This document shows, one piece after another, positions 34,915 through 43,929 of a DNA stretch of 64,000 nt. The position numbers and the translations under genes are program-made. Positions within the stretch are counted from its first letter, which is position 1. Each line of letters starts with the position of its first letter. The DNA is from Pseudomonas sp. 31-12. Its GTDB lineage: Bacteria > Pseudomonadota > Gammaproteobacteria > Pseudomonadales > Pseudomonadaceae. The stretch is from assembly GCF_003151075.1 (NCBI RefSeq), contig NZ_CP029482.1, positions 248,001 through 312,000 of the forward strand, written 5' to 3'. The notes under the pieces are model-generated. The model had not been told where the DNA came from. It did no database searches and was given only the letters and a program-made list of their open reading frames with translations.

Positions 34915-36933
34915 TCAACCAGCTTCGGCTCGGTTGCGGCCGGCATTTTTTGCCCGGTATAGCGCCTGATCGGCTCTTTTAAGCACCAAGTCGCTGTGTT
35001 CGCCGGATTTGAAGGCGCTAAAACCCATGGAAATGGTGATGGTCACCCGCTCGCCCTTGAAGTGGAAGGGGCAGGCTTCAATCGATGCGCGCAAGGTTTC
35101 CAGCAGTTTTGCGCCATTTGCCGGTGACGTGTCGGGCATCAGCAAGACAAATTCTTCGCCCCCGAACCGCGCAATGAAATCCGTCCCGCGCAGGCGTTTT
35201 CGCAACACGCTGGCAATAATCTTCAGCACCTTGTCACCCGCCAGGTGGCCGTAGTTATCGTTGATGCGTTTGAAATGGTCGAGGTCGAGCATTGCCAGCA
35301 ACAAGGAGTTGCCGTGTTGCTGCCAGTGGCGGACTTCGTGCTCCAGCCGTTCACTCCAGGCTGCTCGATTCGGCAGACCGGTCAATGGATCGATCAGGGC
35401 TTTCTGCCGTTGTTCTTCAAGGTGTTCACGGTAGCCCAGCGCTTCCTGTTCCATGTGAGCCACACGCTCGGCCAGGCTTTGCAGGCGAGCCGCGACTTCC
35501 TGCTCACGTTCGTCGCGCTGCTTCTGGTGTTGATCCATGGTGCCGAGCAGGCCTTCGAGATGGTTCTCCAGGACGTGCTTAAGGTCGTCCAGGTCCGCAG
35601 CTTCCTGCATGCTGCTCTGCAGGCCATCGACTTGCTCGCGAATCTGCGTATCCATGTCGCGCGCCGCAGAGCGGTTGTCGGCATGGCCGTCACTGGCCGC
35701 TTGCAAGTTGCTCTGGAACGATTCGAGACGTTCGTTGAGTTGCTGGAGGTAAGCTTCGAACTCGTGCTGACCGCTGTCGGTGATCGCCAGCATCAACGTC
35801 GCCAGATCGTCGAGGATCGGAATCAATTCGTACCAGTTCAAGCCGTTTTGCAGGCGATCACGCATCGCTTCGGCTTGCGGTCGATGGCGTTCGGGCAGCG
35901 TCAGGTCGTCGAGCAGGCCCAGGAGTGTGTCTTCGATGTGCTTGGCGACGGAGCTATAGGAAGGCTCGGGTGAATCGGGCAGGCCGTAGAGAACGTCCTC
36001 TGGCTCAAGGTGCTCCGCTTCAACGGCCACCGGGATCAGTTCATCCGGATTGATTGCCTGTTGCACCGGCTCGGCTGGCGTAATGTCCGCAAGTGCTGGT
36101 TCTGCCGGTTGTACGATGTCTGGCTGTGTCTGAGGCTCAACTGTTTGCGCAGATGGAGTCTCTGGCTGAAGCACAGGCGGGACAAACGCCACCACTACAG
36201 GAGCGGATTCCGTGGCGTGTATTTCCAGTGATTCGGGGGTTGTAGTGACGGGTTCTGCGTCGATTGATTTTGACTGTACGACTGGCGGGAGCTCGACCTT
36301 AGGTGCGAGATCAACCGCTACAGGCGGGGCCTCGGCCATCGGTTCGACAGTTTGCCGGGGCGCTGCTTGTACCGCAGGGGCGGCGATCTGCGGCGCGGCC
36401 TCATCTGCTTCCCGGTTACCGAACAGTCGCTGCAGAAAACCGGGGCGATCAGGTTCTGCCGGGGTATCCAGTTGACGCAAGGCTTCGCCTTGCAGGCCGC
36501 TCAGCTCGCTGAGCAGCAACGGAATTTCGCGGGCCTGACTGACTCGGCTGTCCAGTTGTTTGGCGAAGTTCTTCAACGGACGACTGACTTCGCGAGGCAG
36601 GGGCAGTGTTTGCAATTGAGTCACCAGCGCATTCAGTGCGGCGCTGGTTTGATTGACCCGGGTTTCCCGGCGCTGCTCGGAATCAAGTACGGCTTTTTCC
36701 AGGCGCGGCAGCAGGGCGGCCAGACCGGCGTCCATGTCATCGGTGCGCACGACTTCGCGCATTTCCTTCATGCACAGGTCAACGGCGCGATCGGTGCCTT
36801 CTGCAGCCAGGGTGCTGCGCACCAGCCCACGGCGCAGCAAGTCGAGCCGGGCATCCCATCGGCGTTCGAGCTTTTCCTGTTGTTCGATGCTTTTGAGGTA
36901 TTTCTCTTTCCAGCGCTGTGTTTCGTCGCTCAT
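34915..36933 (-). CDS. GGDEF-domain diguanylate cyclase
   Basis: This is a 672-residue cytoplasmic protein. The N-terminal helical region (1-180) is followed by a low-complexity Pro/Glu/Val-rich stretch (about 200-330), a helical region and coiled coil (about 330-500) and the GGDEF domain (about 510-665). The active site is GGEEF, and an RGTD sequence five residues before it is a proper inhibitory I-site. No membrane segment is seen. Its start codon abuts the preceding gene's stop, so both are cotranscribed. It makes c-di-GMP and corresponds by position to a known PAO1 cyclase gene. Confidence 0.93.
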   Translation of the reverse strand: MSDETQRWKEKYLKSIEQQEKLERRWDARLDLLRRGLVRSTLAAEGTDRAVDLCMKEMREVVRTDDMDAGLAALLPRLEKAVLDSEQRRETRVNQTSAALNALVTQLQTLPLPREVSRPLKNFAKQLDSRVSQAREIPLLLSELSGLQGEALRQLDTPAEPDRPGFLQRLFGNREADEAAPQIAAPAVQAAPRQTVEPMAEAPPVAVDLAPKVELPPVVQSKSIDAEPVTTTPESLEIHATESAPVVVAFVPPVLQPETPSAQTVEPQTQPDIVQPAEPALADITPAEPVQQAINPDELIPVAVEAEHLEPEDVLYGLPDSPEPSYSSVAKHIEDTLLGLLDDLTLPERHRPQAEAMRDRLQNGLNWYELIPILDDLATLMLAITDSGQHEFEAYLQQLNERLESFQSNLQAASDGHADNRSAARDMDTQIREQVDGLQSSMQEAADLDDLKHVLENHLEGLLGTMDQHQKQRDEREQEVAARLQSLAERVAHMEQEALGYREHLEEQRQKALIDPLTGLPNRAAWSERLEHEVRHWQQHGNSLLLAMLDLDHFKRINDNYGHLAGDKVLKIIASVLRKRLRGTDFIARFGGEEFVLLMPDTSPANGAKLLETLRASIEACPFHFKGERVTITISMGFSAFKSGEHSDLVLKRADQALYRAKNAGRNRAEAG

Positions 36934-37809
36934 TCAAGGGATCCGCGAAGGGGCAGGACTCAACGCGGGGAATGCATCGGCCGTGAGCGAACCCGGCAGA
37001 CGAATCTCTACCGCGACGGGCAGGTGATCTGAAATCGGTTGTGCCAGCACCTCGACCTTTTCAAGGGTCAGCGTGGGACTGAGCAGAATATGGTCCAGGC
37101 AGCGCTGCGGGCGCCAGCTGGGGAAGGTCGCTTCCAGTTGCGGCGCGAGCAGGCCGAGGTCACGCAACGGGGAGTTTTGCAGCAAATCACTGGCATGGGT
37201 ATTCATGTCGCCCATCAGCACCTGGTGTTTGTAACCGCCGATCAGCTCGCGGATGTAAGCCAGTTGCATGCTGCGGGCTCGAGCGCCCAGCGCCAGATGC
37301 ATCATCACGACCACCAGCGCCTCCGGTCCTTCGCCGAAGCGCACCAGAATCGCCCCACGACCCTTGGGCCCTGGCAGCGGATGGTCTTCAATCGCCCACG
37401 GGCGCAGGCGGCTGAGCACGCCATTGCTGTGCTGGCCGAGGCGACCGAGGTTGCGATTGAGTTGTTGATACCAGTAGGGGAAGGCGCCGAGTTGCGCCAG
37501 GTGTTCCACCTGATTGACGTAGCCTGATCGCAGGCTGCCGCCATCGGCTTCCTGCAAGGCGACCAGATCGAAGTCGCCCAGCAGATTGCCGATCTTTTGC
37601 AGATTGTCGGCACGCCCGGTGTGCGGCAGCACATGCTGCCAGCCTCGGGTCAGGTAGTGCCGATAGCGCTCGGTACTGATGCCGACCTGGATGTTGAAGC
37701 TGAGCAGACGCAGACGGCTGTCTGCGGGCAAGCCCGTCGATTCCAGATGATGCTCGTTGACCCGCGGATCATGCAGGCCAACGACGCGTTCAGTACCCCA
37801 GCGGCGCAT
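36934..37809 (-). CDS. Endonuclease/exonuclease/phosphatase-family hydrolase
   Basis: This is a 291-residue protein of the EEP superfamily. LLSFNIQVGIS near residue 33, DLVALQEADGGS near 85, VVMMHLALGARAR near 165, MGDMNTHASD near 196, and CLDHILLSP with QPISDHLPVAVEI at the end are the metal-dependent catalytic motifs. Substrate could be a nucleic acid or phospholipid. It lies immediately upstream of the diguanylate cyclase gene with no gap. Confidence 0.88.
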   Translation of the reverse strand: MRRWGTERVVGLHDPRVNEHHLESTGLPADSRLRLLSFNIQVGISTERYRHYLTRGWQHVLPHTGRADNLQKIGNLLGDFDLVALQEADGGSLRSGYVNQVEHLAQLGAFPYWYQQLNRNLGRLGQHSNGVLSRLRPWAIEDHPLPGPKGRGAILVRFGEGPEALVVVMMHLALGARARSMQLAYIRELIGGYKHQVLMGDMNTHASDLLQNSPLRDLGLLAPQLEATFPSWRPQRCLDHILLSPTLTLEKVEVLAQPISDHLPVAVEIRLPGSLTADAFPALSPAPSRIP

Positions 37810-37823
37810 GGCAGTCGCCGCGC

Positions 37824-38465
37824 TTAGTTGGCGGCAGCCTTGTTAGCCGCTCGCTCTTTGTCGACCAGCTTATCGGCCAGTTGCAGTGCTTGTTCGGCAC
37901 CGCCGGCGGAACCCACGTCAAAGCGATACTTGCCGTTGACGATCATGGTTGGAACGCCGGTGATTTCATATTTCTTGGCCAGCTCGCGAGCCTTGTTGAT
38001 CTGGCCTTTGATGGCGAAGGAATCGAAGGTCGCCAGGAACTTGTCCTTGTCTACGCCTTGAGTCGCCAGGAAGTCAGCCATTTCATTCTTGTCGACCAGC
38101 TTCTTGTGTTCTTTCTGGATTGCGTTGAACACTGCAGCGTGAACCTTGTTCTCGACGCCCATGGCTTCAAGGGTCAGGAACATCTGGCCGTGTGCATCCC
38201 ATGGGCCGCCGAACATGGCAGGGATGCGGACGAAGTTCACGTCGGAAGGCAGCTTCTCGACCCAAGGGTTGATCACCGGCTCAAACGCGTAGCAATGCGG
38301 GCAGCCGTACCAGAACAGCTCCACGACTTCGATCTTGCCAGGCACGGCGACCGGAACCTGATTGCTCAGTTCGACATAAGGGGCGGCGGGTGCTTCGGCG
38401 GCTTGGGCAGTCATGCCGAACAGGCTGGCAGCGACGAGTGCGGCGCTGATGATCAGATTACGCAT
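37824..38465 (-). CDS. dsbA: Thiol:disulfide interchange protein DsbA
   Basis: DsbA introduces disulfide bonds in periplasmic proteins. The 213-residue precursor has a signal peptide ending in AQA near residue 22. The thioredoxin active site is GCPHC in ELFWYGCPHCYAF near residue 53. The cis-proline region is TGVPTMIVNG near 170. The strong helical insertion and length are typical. It is the first gene of the dsbA-EEP-GGDEF set on the minus strand. Confidence 0.95.
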   Translation of the reverse strand: MRNLIISAALVAASLFGMTAQAAEAPAAPYVELSNQVPVAVPGKIEVVELFWYGCPHCYAFEPVINPWVEKLPSDVNFVRIPAMFGGPWDAHGQMFLTLEAMGVENKVHAAVFNAIQKEHKKLVDKNEMADFLATQGVDKDKFLATFDSFAIKGQINKARELAKKYEITGVPTMIVNGKYRFDVGSAGGAEQALQLADKLVDKERAANKAAAN

Positions 38466-38558
38466 GCTTTACTCCTGGACAATTTTGGTCGCCTCGCGCG
38501 ACCTGTTTTCAGACAGGTCCTGGCGGGCTTGAGTTCTGTAGTGTAACGGCAGCGGCCA

Positions 38559-38588
38559 CAAAAAAGGGCGGCCTGAGCCACCCTTTTT
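38559..38588 (-). terminator. Intrinsic terminator of the cytochrome c4 gene
   Basis: On the minus strand AAAAAGGGTGGC pairs with GCCGCCCTTTTTT around a 4-nt loop, and a T-run is built into the descending arm. It is about 80 bp past the cytochrome c4 stop. Confidence 0.75.
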
Positions 38589-38665
38589 ATACTTGCTGCG
38601 ACGGATTAATAGAGCGTTAACGTTGCAGGAGATGTACGTCCCGCGCGACGCCCCATTTGCCGGTC

Positions 38666-39277
38666 TTAGTGCAGGCCTTGTATGTAGCTGGAGACCGCGG
38701 CGATATCTTCGTCGCTCAGCTTTTTGGCAATGCTCTGCATCGGTTTGGTGTCGCCGTCGTTGGCACGACCGCCTTCTTCCTTGCGGAAGTCGGTCAGCTG
38801 CTTGGCAACATACTGAGCATGCTGACCACCCAGGTGCGGGAAGCCGGCAGCCGCATTGCCCTTGCCGTCCGGAGAGTGGCAACCGGTGCAGGCTGGCAGG
38901 CCCTTGGCCAGGTCGCCGCCACGGAACAATGCTTCACCGCGAGCCACGACTTTCGGGTCGGCGGCGCCAACGCTGCCTTTCTGGCTGGCGAAGTAGGCAG
39001 AGATATCAGCCAGGTCCTGATCGCTCAGGTTGGTCAGCAGGCCGGTCATTTCCAGAACTGTGCGTTTGCCGGACTTGATGTCGTGCAGCTGCTTGTTCAG
39101 ATAACGCTCGCCCTGGCCTGCCAGTTTCGGAAAGTTAGGCGCCATGCTGTTGCCATCCGGGCCATGACAGGCGCCACATACTGCGGCTTTCGCCTGACCA
39201 GCAGTTGCATCACCTGCAGCATGGGCTATGCCGGAGATCCCCACGGTCAACAGCAGACTCACGATCAATTTGTTCAT
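38666..39277 (-). CDS. Cytochrome c4
   Basis: This is a 203-residue di-heme periplasmic cytochrome. A signal peptide ends AHA near residue 20. The two heme motifs are CGACH near residue 35 and CTGCH near 135, one in each half of the internally duplicated protein. It donates electrons to terminal oxidases. The partner c5-like gene lies 46 bp upstream on the same strand, so the two form an operon. Confidence 0.94.
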   Translation of the reverse strand: MNKLIVSLLLTVGISGIAHAAGDATAGQAKAAVCGACHGPDGNSMAPNFPKLAGQGERYLNKQLHDIKSGKRTVLEMTGLLTNLSDQDLADISAYFASQKGSVGAADPKVVARGEALFRGGDLAKGLPACTGCHSPDGKGNAAAGFPHLGGQHAQYVAKQLTDFRKEEGGRANDGDTKPMQSIAKKLSDEDIAAVSSYIQGLH

Positions 39278-39323
39278 CAGCTAATCCAACTACGGCTAAG
39301 GGTTAAAGAGTTATGGACCGGGA

Positions 39324-39614
39324 TCACTCGCTCATCCAGTGGATGATGGCTTGGTAATCCTCGGCACTGCAGTCCATGCACAAACCACGCGGCGGCATCG
39401 CCTTGAAACCCTGGGTCACGTGTTGCACCAGCGTCTCCATACCTTTCGCCAACCTCGGCGTCCAAGCTTCCTGATCGCCCTTTCTGGGCGCCATGGGTAG
39501 TTGGCCGGAATGACAGGCACCACAAACACGGTTGTACACAGCTTCCGGATCCTGTGTAGCCTGAGCGCTGTAAAGCGGCATCAAGACACCGGCAGCTAGC
39601 AGCCATTTCGTCAT
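39324..39614 (-). CDS. Cytochrome c5-type mono-heme protein
   Basis: This is a 96-residue periplasmic protein with a signal peptide ending QAT near residue 20. The heme site is CGACH near residue 34. A distal Met ligand is plausible in FKAMPPRG, and a CMDC pair near residue 78 resembles the disulfide of cytochromes c5. It is upstream of cytochrome c4 and divergent from engB. Confidence 0.9.
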   Translation of the reverse strand: MTKWLLAAGVLMPLYSAQATQDPEAVYNRVCGACHSGQLPMAPRKGDQEAWTPRLAKGMETLVQHVTQGFKAMPPRGLCMDCSAEDYQAIIHWMSE

Positions 39615-39805
39615 AAAACGACCTTTTCAGGGTTGAGAGCGTTCTGCGTTCTAATGCGCAATCAAGGTCAATCGCTCTCGTGAACTTCATCCTACGCTGG
39701 GACAAAGCGCACACAAAATCTGCGGCATTATATACTGGCGTCACTGAAACGGAAACGACACCGCTTGCCGCGTCCATTCCCGGCGCCGCCCACATCGGAA
39801 ATCCC

Positions 39806-40450
39806 ATGCAACTCAAGAACCCCATCCTCGGCCTGTGCCAACAGTCCACCTTCATGCTCAGCGCTGCCAAAGTCGACCAATGCCCCGACGACGAAGGCTT
39901 TGAAGTGGCTTTCGCCGGGCGTTCCAACGCCGGTAAATCCAGTGCGCTGAACACTTTGACGCACGCTAGCCTGGCGCGCACCTCGAAAACTCCGGGTCGC
40001 ACGCAGCTCTTGAACTTCTTCAAGCTAGACGATGATCGTCGTCTGGTCGACCTTCCGGGTTACGGTTACGCGAAAGTACCTATCCCGTTGAAGCTGCACT
40101 GGCAGCGTCACCTGGAAGCTTATCTGGGTGGTCGCGAGAGTCTGAAAGGTCTGATTTTGATGATGGACATCCGTCATCCAATGACCGATTTCGACCTGTT
40201 GATGCTTGATTGGGCTGTCGCCAGCGGCATGCCGATGCACATTTTGCTGACCAAAGCCGACAAGCTGACCTACGGCGCGGCGAAAAACGTCCTGCTGAAG
40301 GTTCAGACTGACATCCGCAAAGGATGGGGCGATGCGATCAGCATCCAGTTGTTCTCGGCGCCAAAACGCATGGGCCTGGAAGACGCCTACACTGTACTGG
40401 CAGGCTGGATGGAACTGGCGGACAAGGGCTCCGAGGTTGCCCAGCAATAA
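39806..40450 (+). CDS. engB: Ribosome-biogenesis GTP-binding protein EngB (YihA/YsxC)
   Basis: This is a 214-residue small GTPase for 50S ribosome assembly. The P-loop is [12 protein letters not shown] near residue 35, followed by the [11 protein letters not shown] switch, [12 protein letters not shown] near 80 and the TKADKL specificity motif near 148. The frame is open upstream to 39680, but [12 protein letters not shown] is the conserved N-terminus. It converges on the ErsA-like RNA and polA, matching the E. coli yihA-spf-polA layout. Confidence 0.95.
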   Translation: MQLKNPILGLCQQSTFMLSAAKVDQCPDDEGFEVAFAGRSNAGKSSALNTLTHASLARTSKTPGRTQLLNFFKLDDDRRLVDLPGYGYAKVPIPLKLHWQRHLEAYLGGRESLKGLILMMDIRHPMTDFDLLMLDWAVASGMPMHILLTKADKLTYGAAKNVLLKVQTDIRKGWGDAISIQLFSAPKRMGLEDAYTVLAGWMELADKGSEVAQQ

Positions 40451-40459
40451 ATCGCAGGC

Positions 40460-40591
40460 AAAAAAAACCCCGGACTTCTTATGGGGAGGGGGAAGTTCCG
40501 GGGTTCAAGTTCCGGACCGCTAGGGCGGGGTCCAGATATCTGCCAACACTTAACACAACATAGGAGCATCGAAGGGCTTCACCAGCCATTC
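40460..40591 (-). ncRNA. ersA: ErsA-like small regulatory RNA
   Basis: ErsA is an envelope-stress small RNA found between engB and polA in Pseudomonas, at the position of Spot 42 in E. coli. On the minus strand an intrinsic terminator is clear: CCCCGGAACTTC pairs with GAAGTCCGGGG around a C-rich loop, followed by eight T's at 40460-40467. A sigma-22-like promoter lies upstream. The predicted start about 40591 and end about 40460 give 132 nt, the length known for P. aeruginosa ErsA. The C-rich loop and upstream single-stranded region would contact target mRNAs such as algC, known from P. aeruginosa. The exact start is inferred. Confidence 0.82.
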
Positions 40592-40597
40592 AGTAAC

Positions 40598-40625
40598 TCT
40601 GAGTGGCAGTTCACAGGTTTAGTTC
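40598..40625 (-). promoter_or_regulatory. Sigma-22 (AlgU/AlgT)-like promoter of the ErsA RNA
   Basis: GAACTA (40625-40620) and TCAGA (40602-40598) are separated by 17 bp on the minus strand. This matches the GAACTT-N16/17-TCTGA sigma-22 consensus with one mismatch in each box. It places the transcription start near 40591. Confidence 0.7.
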
Positions 40626-40687
40626 CGGAGTTTCAGAAACCATTCGAAATAAGTTTGATTTCTTTCCGAGATAAGGGCCCTTCAGCC

Positions 40688-40716
40688 TTCTGCTGCGGCG
40701 TTATGCCGCAGCAGAA
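40688..40716. terminator. Strong hairpin downstream of polA
   Basis: TTCTGCTGCGGC and GCCGCAGCAGAA form a perfect 12-bp stem with a 5-nt loop, 18 bp past the polA stop. It has no T-run on the polA strand, so termination there is inferred. It also insulates polA from the ErsA promoter. Confidence 0.6.
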
Positions 40717-40734
40717 ATCGCCTTTTCAGACGGC

Positions 40735-43506
40735 TCAGTGAGCCTCATCCCAGTTATTGCCTACGCCAACCTCGACCAGAAGCGGTACATCCAGCTTCAC
40801 GGCGTTGCTCATGTGCGCACGAATTTCATCGCGAACTTGGTCGACCAGATCTTCACGTACCTCAAGCACCAATTCATCGTGCACCTGCAGGATGACTTTG
40901 GCGTCGAGGCCCGAGGAAGTCAGCCAGTTATCCACCGCCACCATGGCTTTCTTGATGATGTCCGCGGCCGTGCCTTGCATCGGCGCGTTGATTGCCGTGC
41001 GTTCGGCACCTTTACGCAGGGCCGGGTTTTTCGCGTTGATTTCCGGCAGGTACAGGCGACGTCCGAAAATCGTCTCGACAAAACCTTGCTCGGCCGCCTG
41101 GGTGCGGGTGCGTTCCATGTATTCCAGAACACCCGGGTAGCGGGCGAAATAACGATCGATGTAAGCCTGGGATTGCTTGCGATCAACGCCGATCTGCTTG
41201 GCCAGCCCAAACGCGCTCATGCCGTAGATCAAACCGAAGTTGATCGCCTTGGCGCTGCGACGCTGGTCGGTGGTGACGTCGGCCAGTTCTACGCCGAACA
41301 CTTCGGCGGCGGTGGCTTTGTGCACGTCCAGGTCATTGCGGAATGCGTGCAGCAACCCTTCATCCTTGGCCAGGTGCGCCATGATCCGCAGTTCGATTTG
41401 CGAATAGTCCGCGGCCAGCAGTTTGTAGCCTTTAGGTGCGACGAACGCCTGACGAATCCGACGCCCTTCGGCAGTGCGGATCGGAATGTTCTGCAAGTTC
41501 GGATCGCTGGAGGACAAACGCCCGGTTGCCGCGACAGCTTGATGATAAGACGTGTGAATCCGCCCGGTACGCGGGTTGATCTGCTCCGGCAGGCGATCGG
41601 TGTAAGTGCTTTTCAGCTTGCTCATCGAGCGGTACTGCATCAGCACTTTGGGCAGCGGGTAATCCTGCTCGGCGAGTTCCGCGAGGACGGCTTCGGCGGT
41701 GGACGCCTGGCCTTTGGCGGTTTTGCTGAGGATCGGCAGGCCGAGTTTTTCGTACAGAATCACGCCCAATTGCTTCGGCGAACCGAGGTTGAATTCCTCG
41801 CCGGCGATGGCGAATGCCTCCCGCTCCAGCGCGACCATTTTGTCGCCCAGCTCGACGCTTTGAATGCCCAGCAGGTTGGCATCGACCAACGCGCCCTGGC
41901 GTTCGATACGGGCGAGTACCGGCACCAGCGGCATTTCGATTTCGCTCAGGACTTTGCTCAGGCTCGGGATGGCATTGAGCTTTTCTTGCAAGGTTTGGTG
42001 CAGGCGCAGCGTTACGTCGGCGTCTTCGGCGGCGTAAGGCCCGGCCAGTTCCAGGGATATCTGGTCAAAGGTCAGCTGCTTGGCGCCCTTGCCGGCGATG
42101 TCCTGGAAGCTGGTGGTGGTGTGATTCAGGTACTTGAGCGCCAGGCTGTCCATGTCGTGGCGGGTCGCGGTGGAGTCCAGCACGTAGGATTCGAGCATGG
42201 TGTCGAACGCGATGCCTTGCACGGTGATGCCGCAGCTTTGGTCGCCACCGATGGCGCAGTTGGCCAGGATGTTCATGTCGAACTTGGCGTGCTGGCCGAC
42301 CTTGAGTTTGTTCGGGTCCTCCAGAATCGGTTTCAGTGCGCGCAGCACGGTGTCGCGATCGAGCTGATCCGGCACGCCCATGTAGGAATGGGTCAGCGGG
42401 ATGTAGGCCGCTTCGTTGGCTTGTACAGCAAACGACAGACCGACCAATTGCGCCTGCTGCGCGTCGATACCGGTCGTCTCGGTATCGAAGGCAATCAGCG
42501 TGGCGTCGTTGAGCTTCTTCAGCCACAGGTCGAAATCGGCCTGGGTGAGGATCGTGGTGTACTTGAGTTCGGTCTCGACAGCGGCTTCTTCAGCCACCGG
42601 CGCTGTGACTTCCTGGCCCGAACGCTTGGCATCGCGCTGGTTCTCGTCGAACCAGCTCTTGAATTCCAGCAGGGTGTAGAGCTCGGCGAGTTTGTCGTGA
42701 TCCGGCCGGCCCATTTGCAGGTCGTCGAGCCCGATGTCCAGCGGCACGTCGATCTTGATGGTCGCCAACTGATAGGAGAGGAACGCCATCTCCTTGTGCT
42801 CTTCGAGCTTGGCCGGCAGGGTCTTGGCGCCACGAATCGGCAAGGTCGGGACGATGTCGAGCTGTGCATACAGCTCGGTCAGGCCACCGTTCACGCCGAC
42901 CAGCAGACCGGAAGCGGTCTTCGGACCAATACCCGGAACGCCCGGAATGTTGTCGGAAGAATCGCCCATCAGTGCCAGGTAATCGATGATCTGCTCGGGA
43001 GCGACGCCGAATTTCTCCTTCACGCCGTCCACGTCCAGCGCGCTACCGGTCATGGTATTGACCAAGGTAATGTGGCCGTCGACCAGTTGCGCCATGTCTT
43101 TGTCGCCGGTGGAGATCACCACCGGGCGGTCAGCCGCGGCGCTGCTGCGGGCCAAAGTGCCGATCACGTCATCGGCCTCGACGCCTTCGACGCACAGCAG
43201 CGGGAAGCCGAGGGCGATCACGCTCTGGTGCAGGGGTTCGATCTGCACGCGCATGTCATCCGGCATGCTCGGACGGTTGGCCTTGTATTCGGCGTACATG
43301 TCATCGCGAAAAGTCCCACCCTTGGCGTCGAACACCACGGCGAACGGACTGTCCGGGTACTGCTTGCGCAGACTCTTGAGCATGTTCAGCACGCCTTTGA
43401 CCGCTCCGGTCGGCAGACCCTTGGAAGTGGTCAGCGGCGGCAGGGCGTGAAAGGCGCGGTACAGGTAAGAAGAACCGTCCACCAGGACGAGGGGGGCTTG
43501 GCTCAT
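40735..43506 (-). CDS. polA: DNA polymerase I
   Basis: This is a 923-residue protein with all three domains. The 5'-nuclease (1-290) starts LVLVDGSSYLYRAFHAL. The 3'-5' exonuclease (about 320-520) has IAFDTETTGIDA. The polymerase (about 525-923) has DYSQIELRIMAHL, RRSAKAINFGLIYGMSAFGL and QVHDELVLEV. It fills gaps in repair and lagging-strand synthesis. The ATG at 43506 (MSQAPLVLVDG) is preferred over a TTG at 43518. It is divergent from the DUF2782 gene. Confidence 0.98.
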   Translation of the reverse strand: MSQAPLVLVDGSSYLYRAFHALPPLTTSKGLPTGAVKGVLNMLKSLRKQYPDSPFAVVFDAKGGTFRDDMYAEYKANRPSMPDDMRVQIEPLHQSVIALGFPLLCVEGVEADDVIGTLARSSAAADRPVVISTGDKDMAQLVDGHITLVNTMTGSALDVDGVKEKFGVAPEQIIDYLALMGDSSDNIPGVPGIGPKTASGLLVGVNGGLTELYAQLDIVPTLPIRGAKTLPAKLEEHKEMAFLSYQLATIKIDVPLDIGLDDLQMGRPDHDKLAELYTLLEFKSWFDENQRDAKRSGQEVTAPVAEEAAVETELKYTTILTQADFDLWLKKLNDATLIAFDTETTGIDAQQAQLVGLSFAVQANEAAYIPLTHSYMGVPDQLDRDTVLRALKPILEDPNKLKVGQHAKFDMNILANCAIGGDQSCGITVQGIAFDTMLESYVLDSTATRHDMDSLALKYLNHTTTSFQDIAGKGAKQLTFDQISLELAGPYAAEDADVTLRLHQTLQEKLNAIPSLSKVLSEIEMPLVPVLARIERQGALVDANLLGIQSVELGDKMVALEREAFAIAGEEFNLGSPKQLGVILYEKLGLPILSKTAKGQASTAEAVLAELAEQDYPLPKVLMQYRSMSKLKSTYTDRLPEQINPRTGRIHTSYHQAVAATGRLSSSDPNLQNIPIRTAEGRRIRQAFVAPKGYKLLAADYSQIELRIMAHLAKDEGLLHAFRNDLDVHKATAAEVFGVELADVTTDQRRSAKAINFGLIYGMSAFGLAKQIGVDRKQSQAYIDRYFARYPGVLEYMERTRTQAAEQGFVETIFGRRLYLPEINAKNPALRKGAERTAINAPMQGTAADIIKKAMVAVDNWLTSSGLDAKVILQVHDELVLEVREDLVDQVRDEIRAHMSNAVKLDVPLLVEVGVGNNWDEAH

Positions 43507-43580
43507 GAGCAGGATCAACCTTTTCGGCGGGTCCGGCGCTAGAATAGCGGGACCGTTGACGACAAAGGGACAAGGTTATC

Positions 43581-43871
43581 ATGCGCACACTAAATCGCCT
43601 GTTGCTGGCTGGCTTGTTTGCAACCGTTCCACTGTCCGTCATGGCGGCGGATGATGCGCCGACACCGGAGCCGGAAGTCACGATTCGCACGGAAGGCGAT
43701 AAAACCATCCAGGAATACCGCCAAAACGGTTTCCTGTATGCGATCAAGGTCACACCGAAAGGCGCACCGCCTTATTTTCTGGTGCGCGCGGACGGGACCG
43801 ATGCAAACTTCATCCGCTCGGATCAGCCGGATATGCTGATTCCGTCGTGGAAGATCTTTGAGTGGAAGTAG
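43581..43871 (+). CDS. DUF2782-family periplasmic protein
   Basis: This is a 96-residue protein with a signal peptide of about 21 residues ending VMA. The mature domain contains TIQEYRQNGFLYAIKVTPK and ends PSWKIFEWK, the family pattern. AAGG precedes the ATG. It precedes thrB on the same strand, its usual neighbour in Pseudomonas. Function is unknown. Confidence 0.88.
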   Translation: MRTLNRLLLAGLFATVPLSVMAADDAPTPEPEVTIRTEGDKTIQEYRQNGFLYAIKVTPKGAPPYFLVRADGTDANFIRSDQPDMLIPSWKIFEWK

Positions 43872-43929
43872 TTTCTTAATTTCAATCGGCGCTGGCTCAA
43901 GCAGCGGCGCCCGTACTGGCAGTTCAAAC

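Noticed and set aside
40688..40716. Hairpin as the ErsA terminator
   Set aside because: It lies upstream of the sigma-22-like promoter on the minus strand; the T-run hairpin at 40460-40505 fits the RNA end instead.
40738..43542. 934-codon plus-strand frame opposite polA
   Set aside because: It is an antisense shadow of polA, which has all diagnostic motifs on the minus strand.
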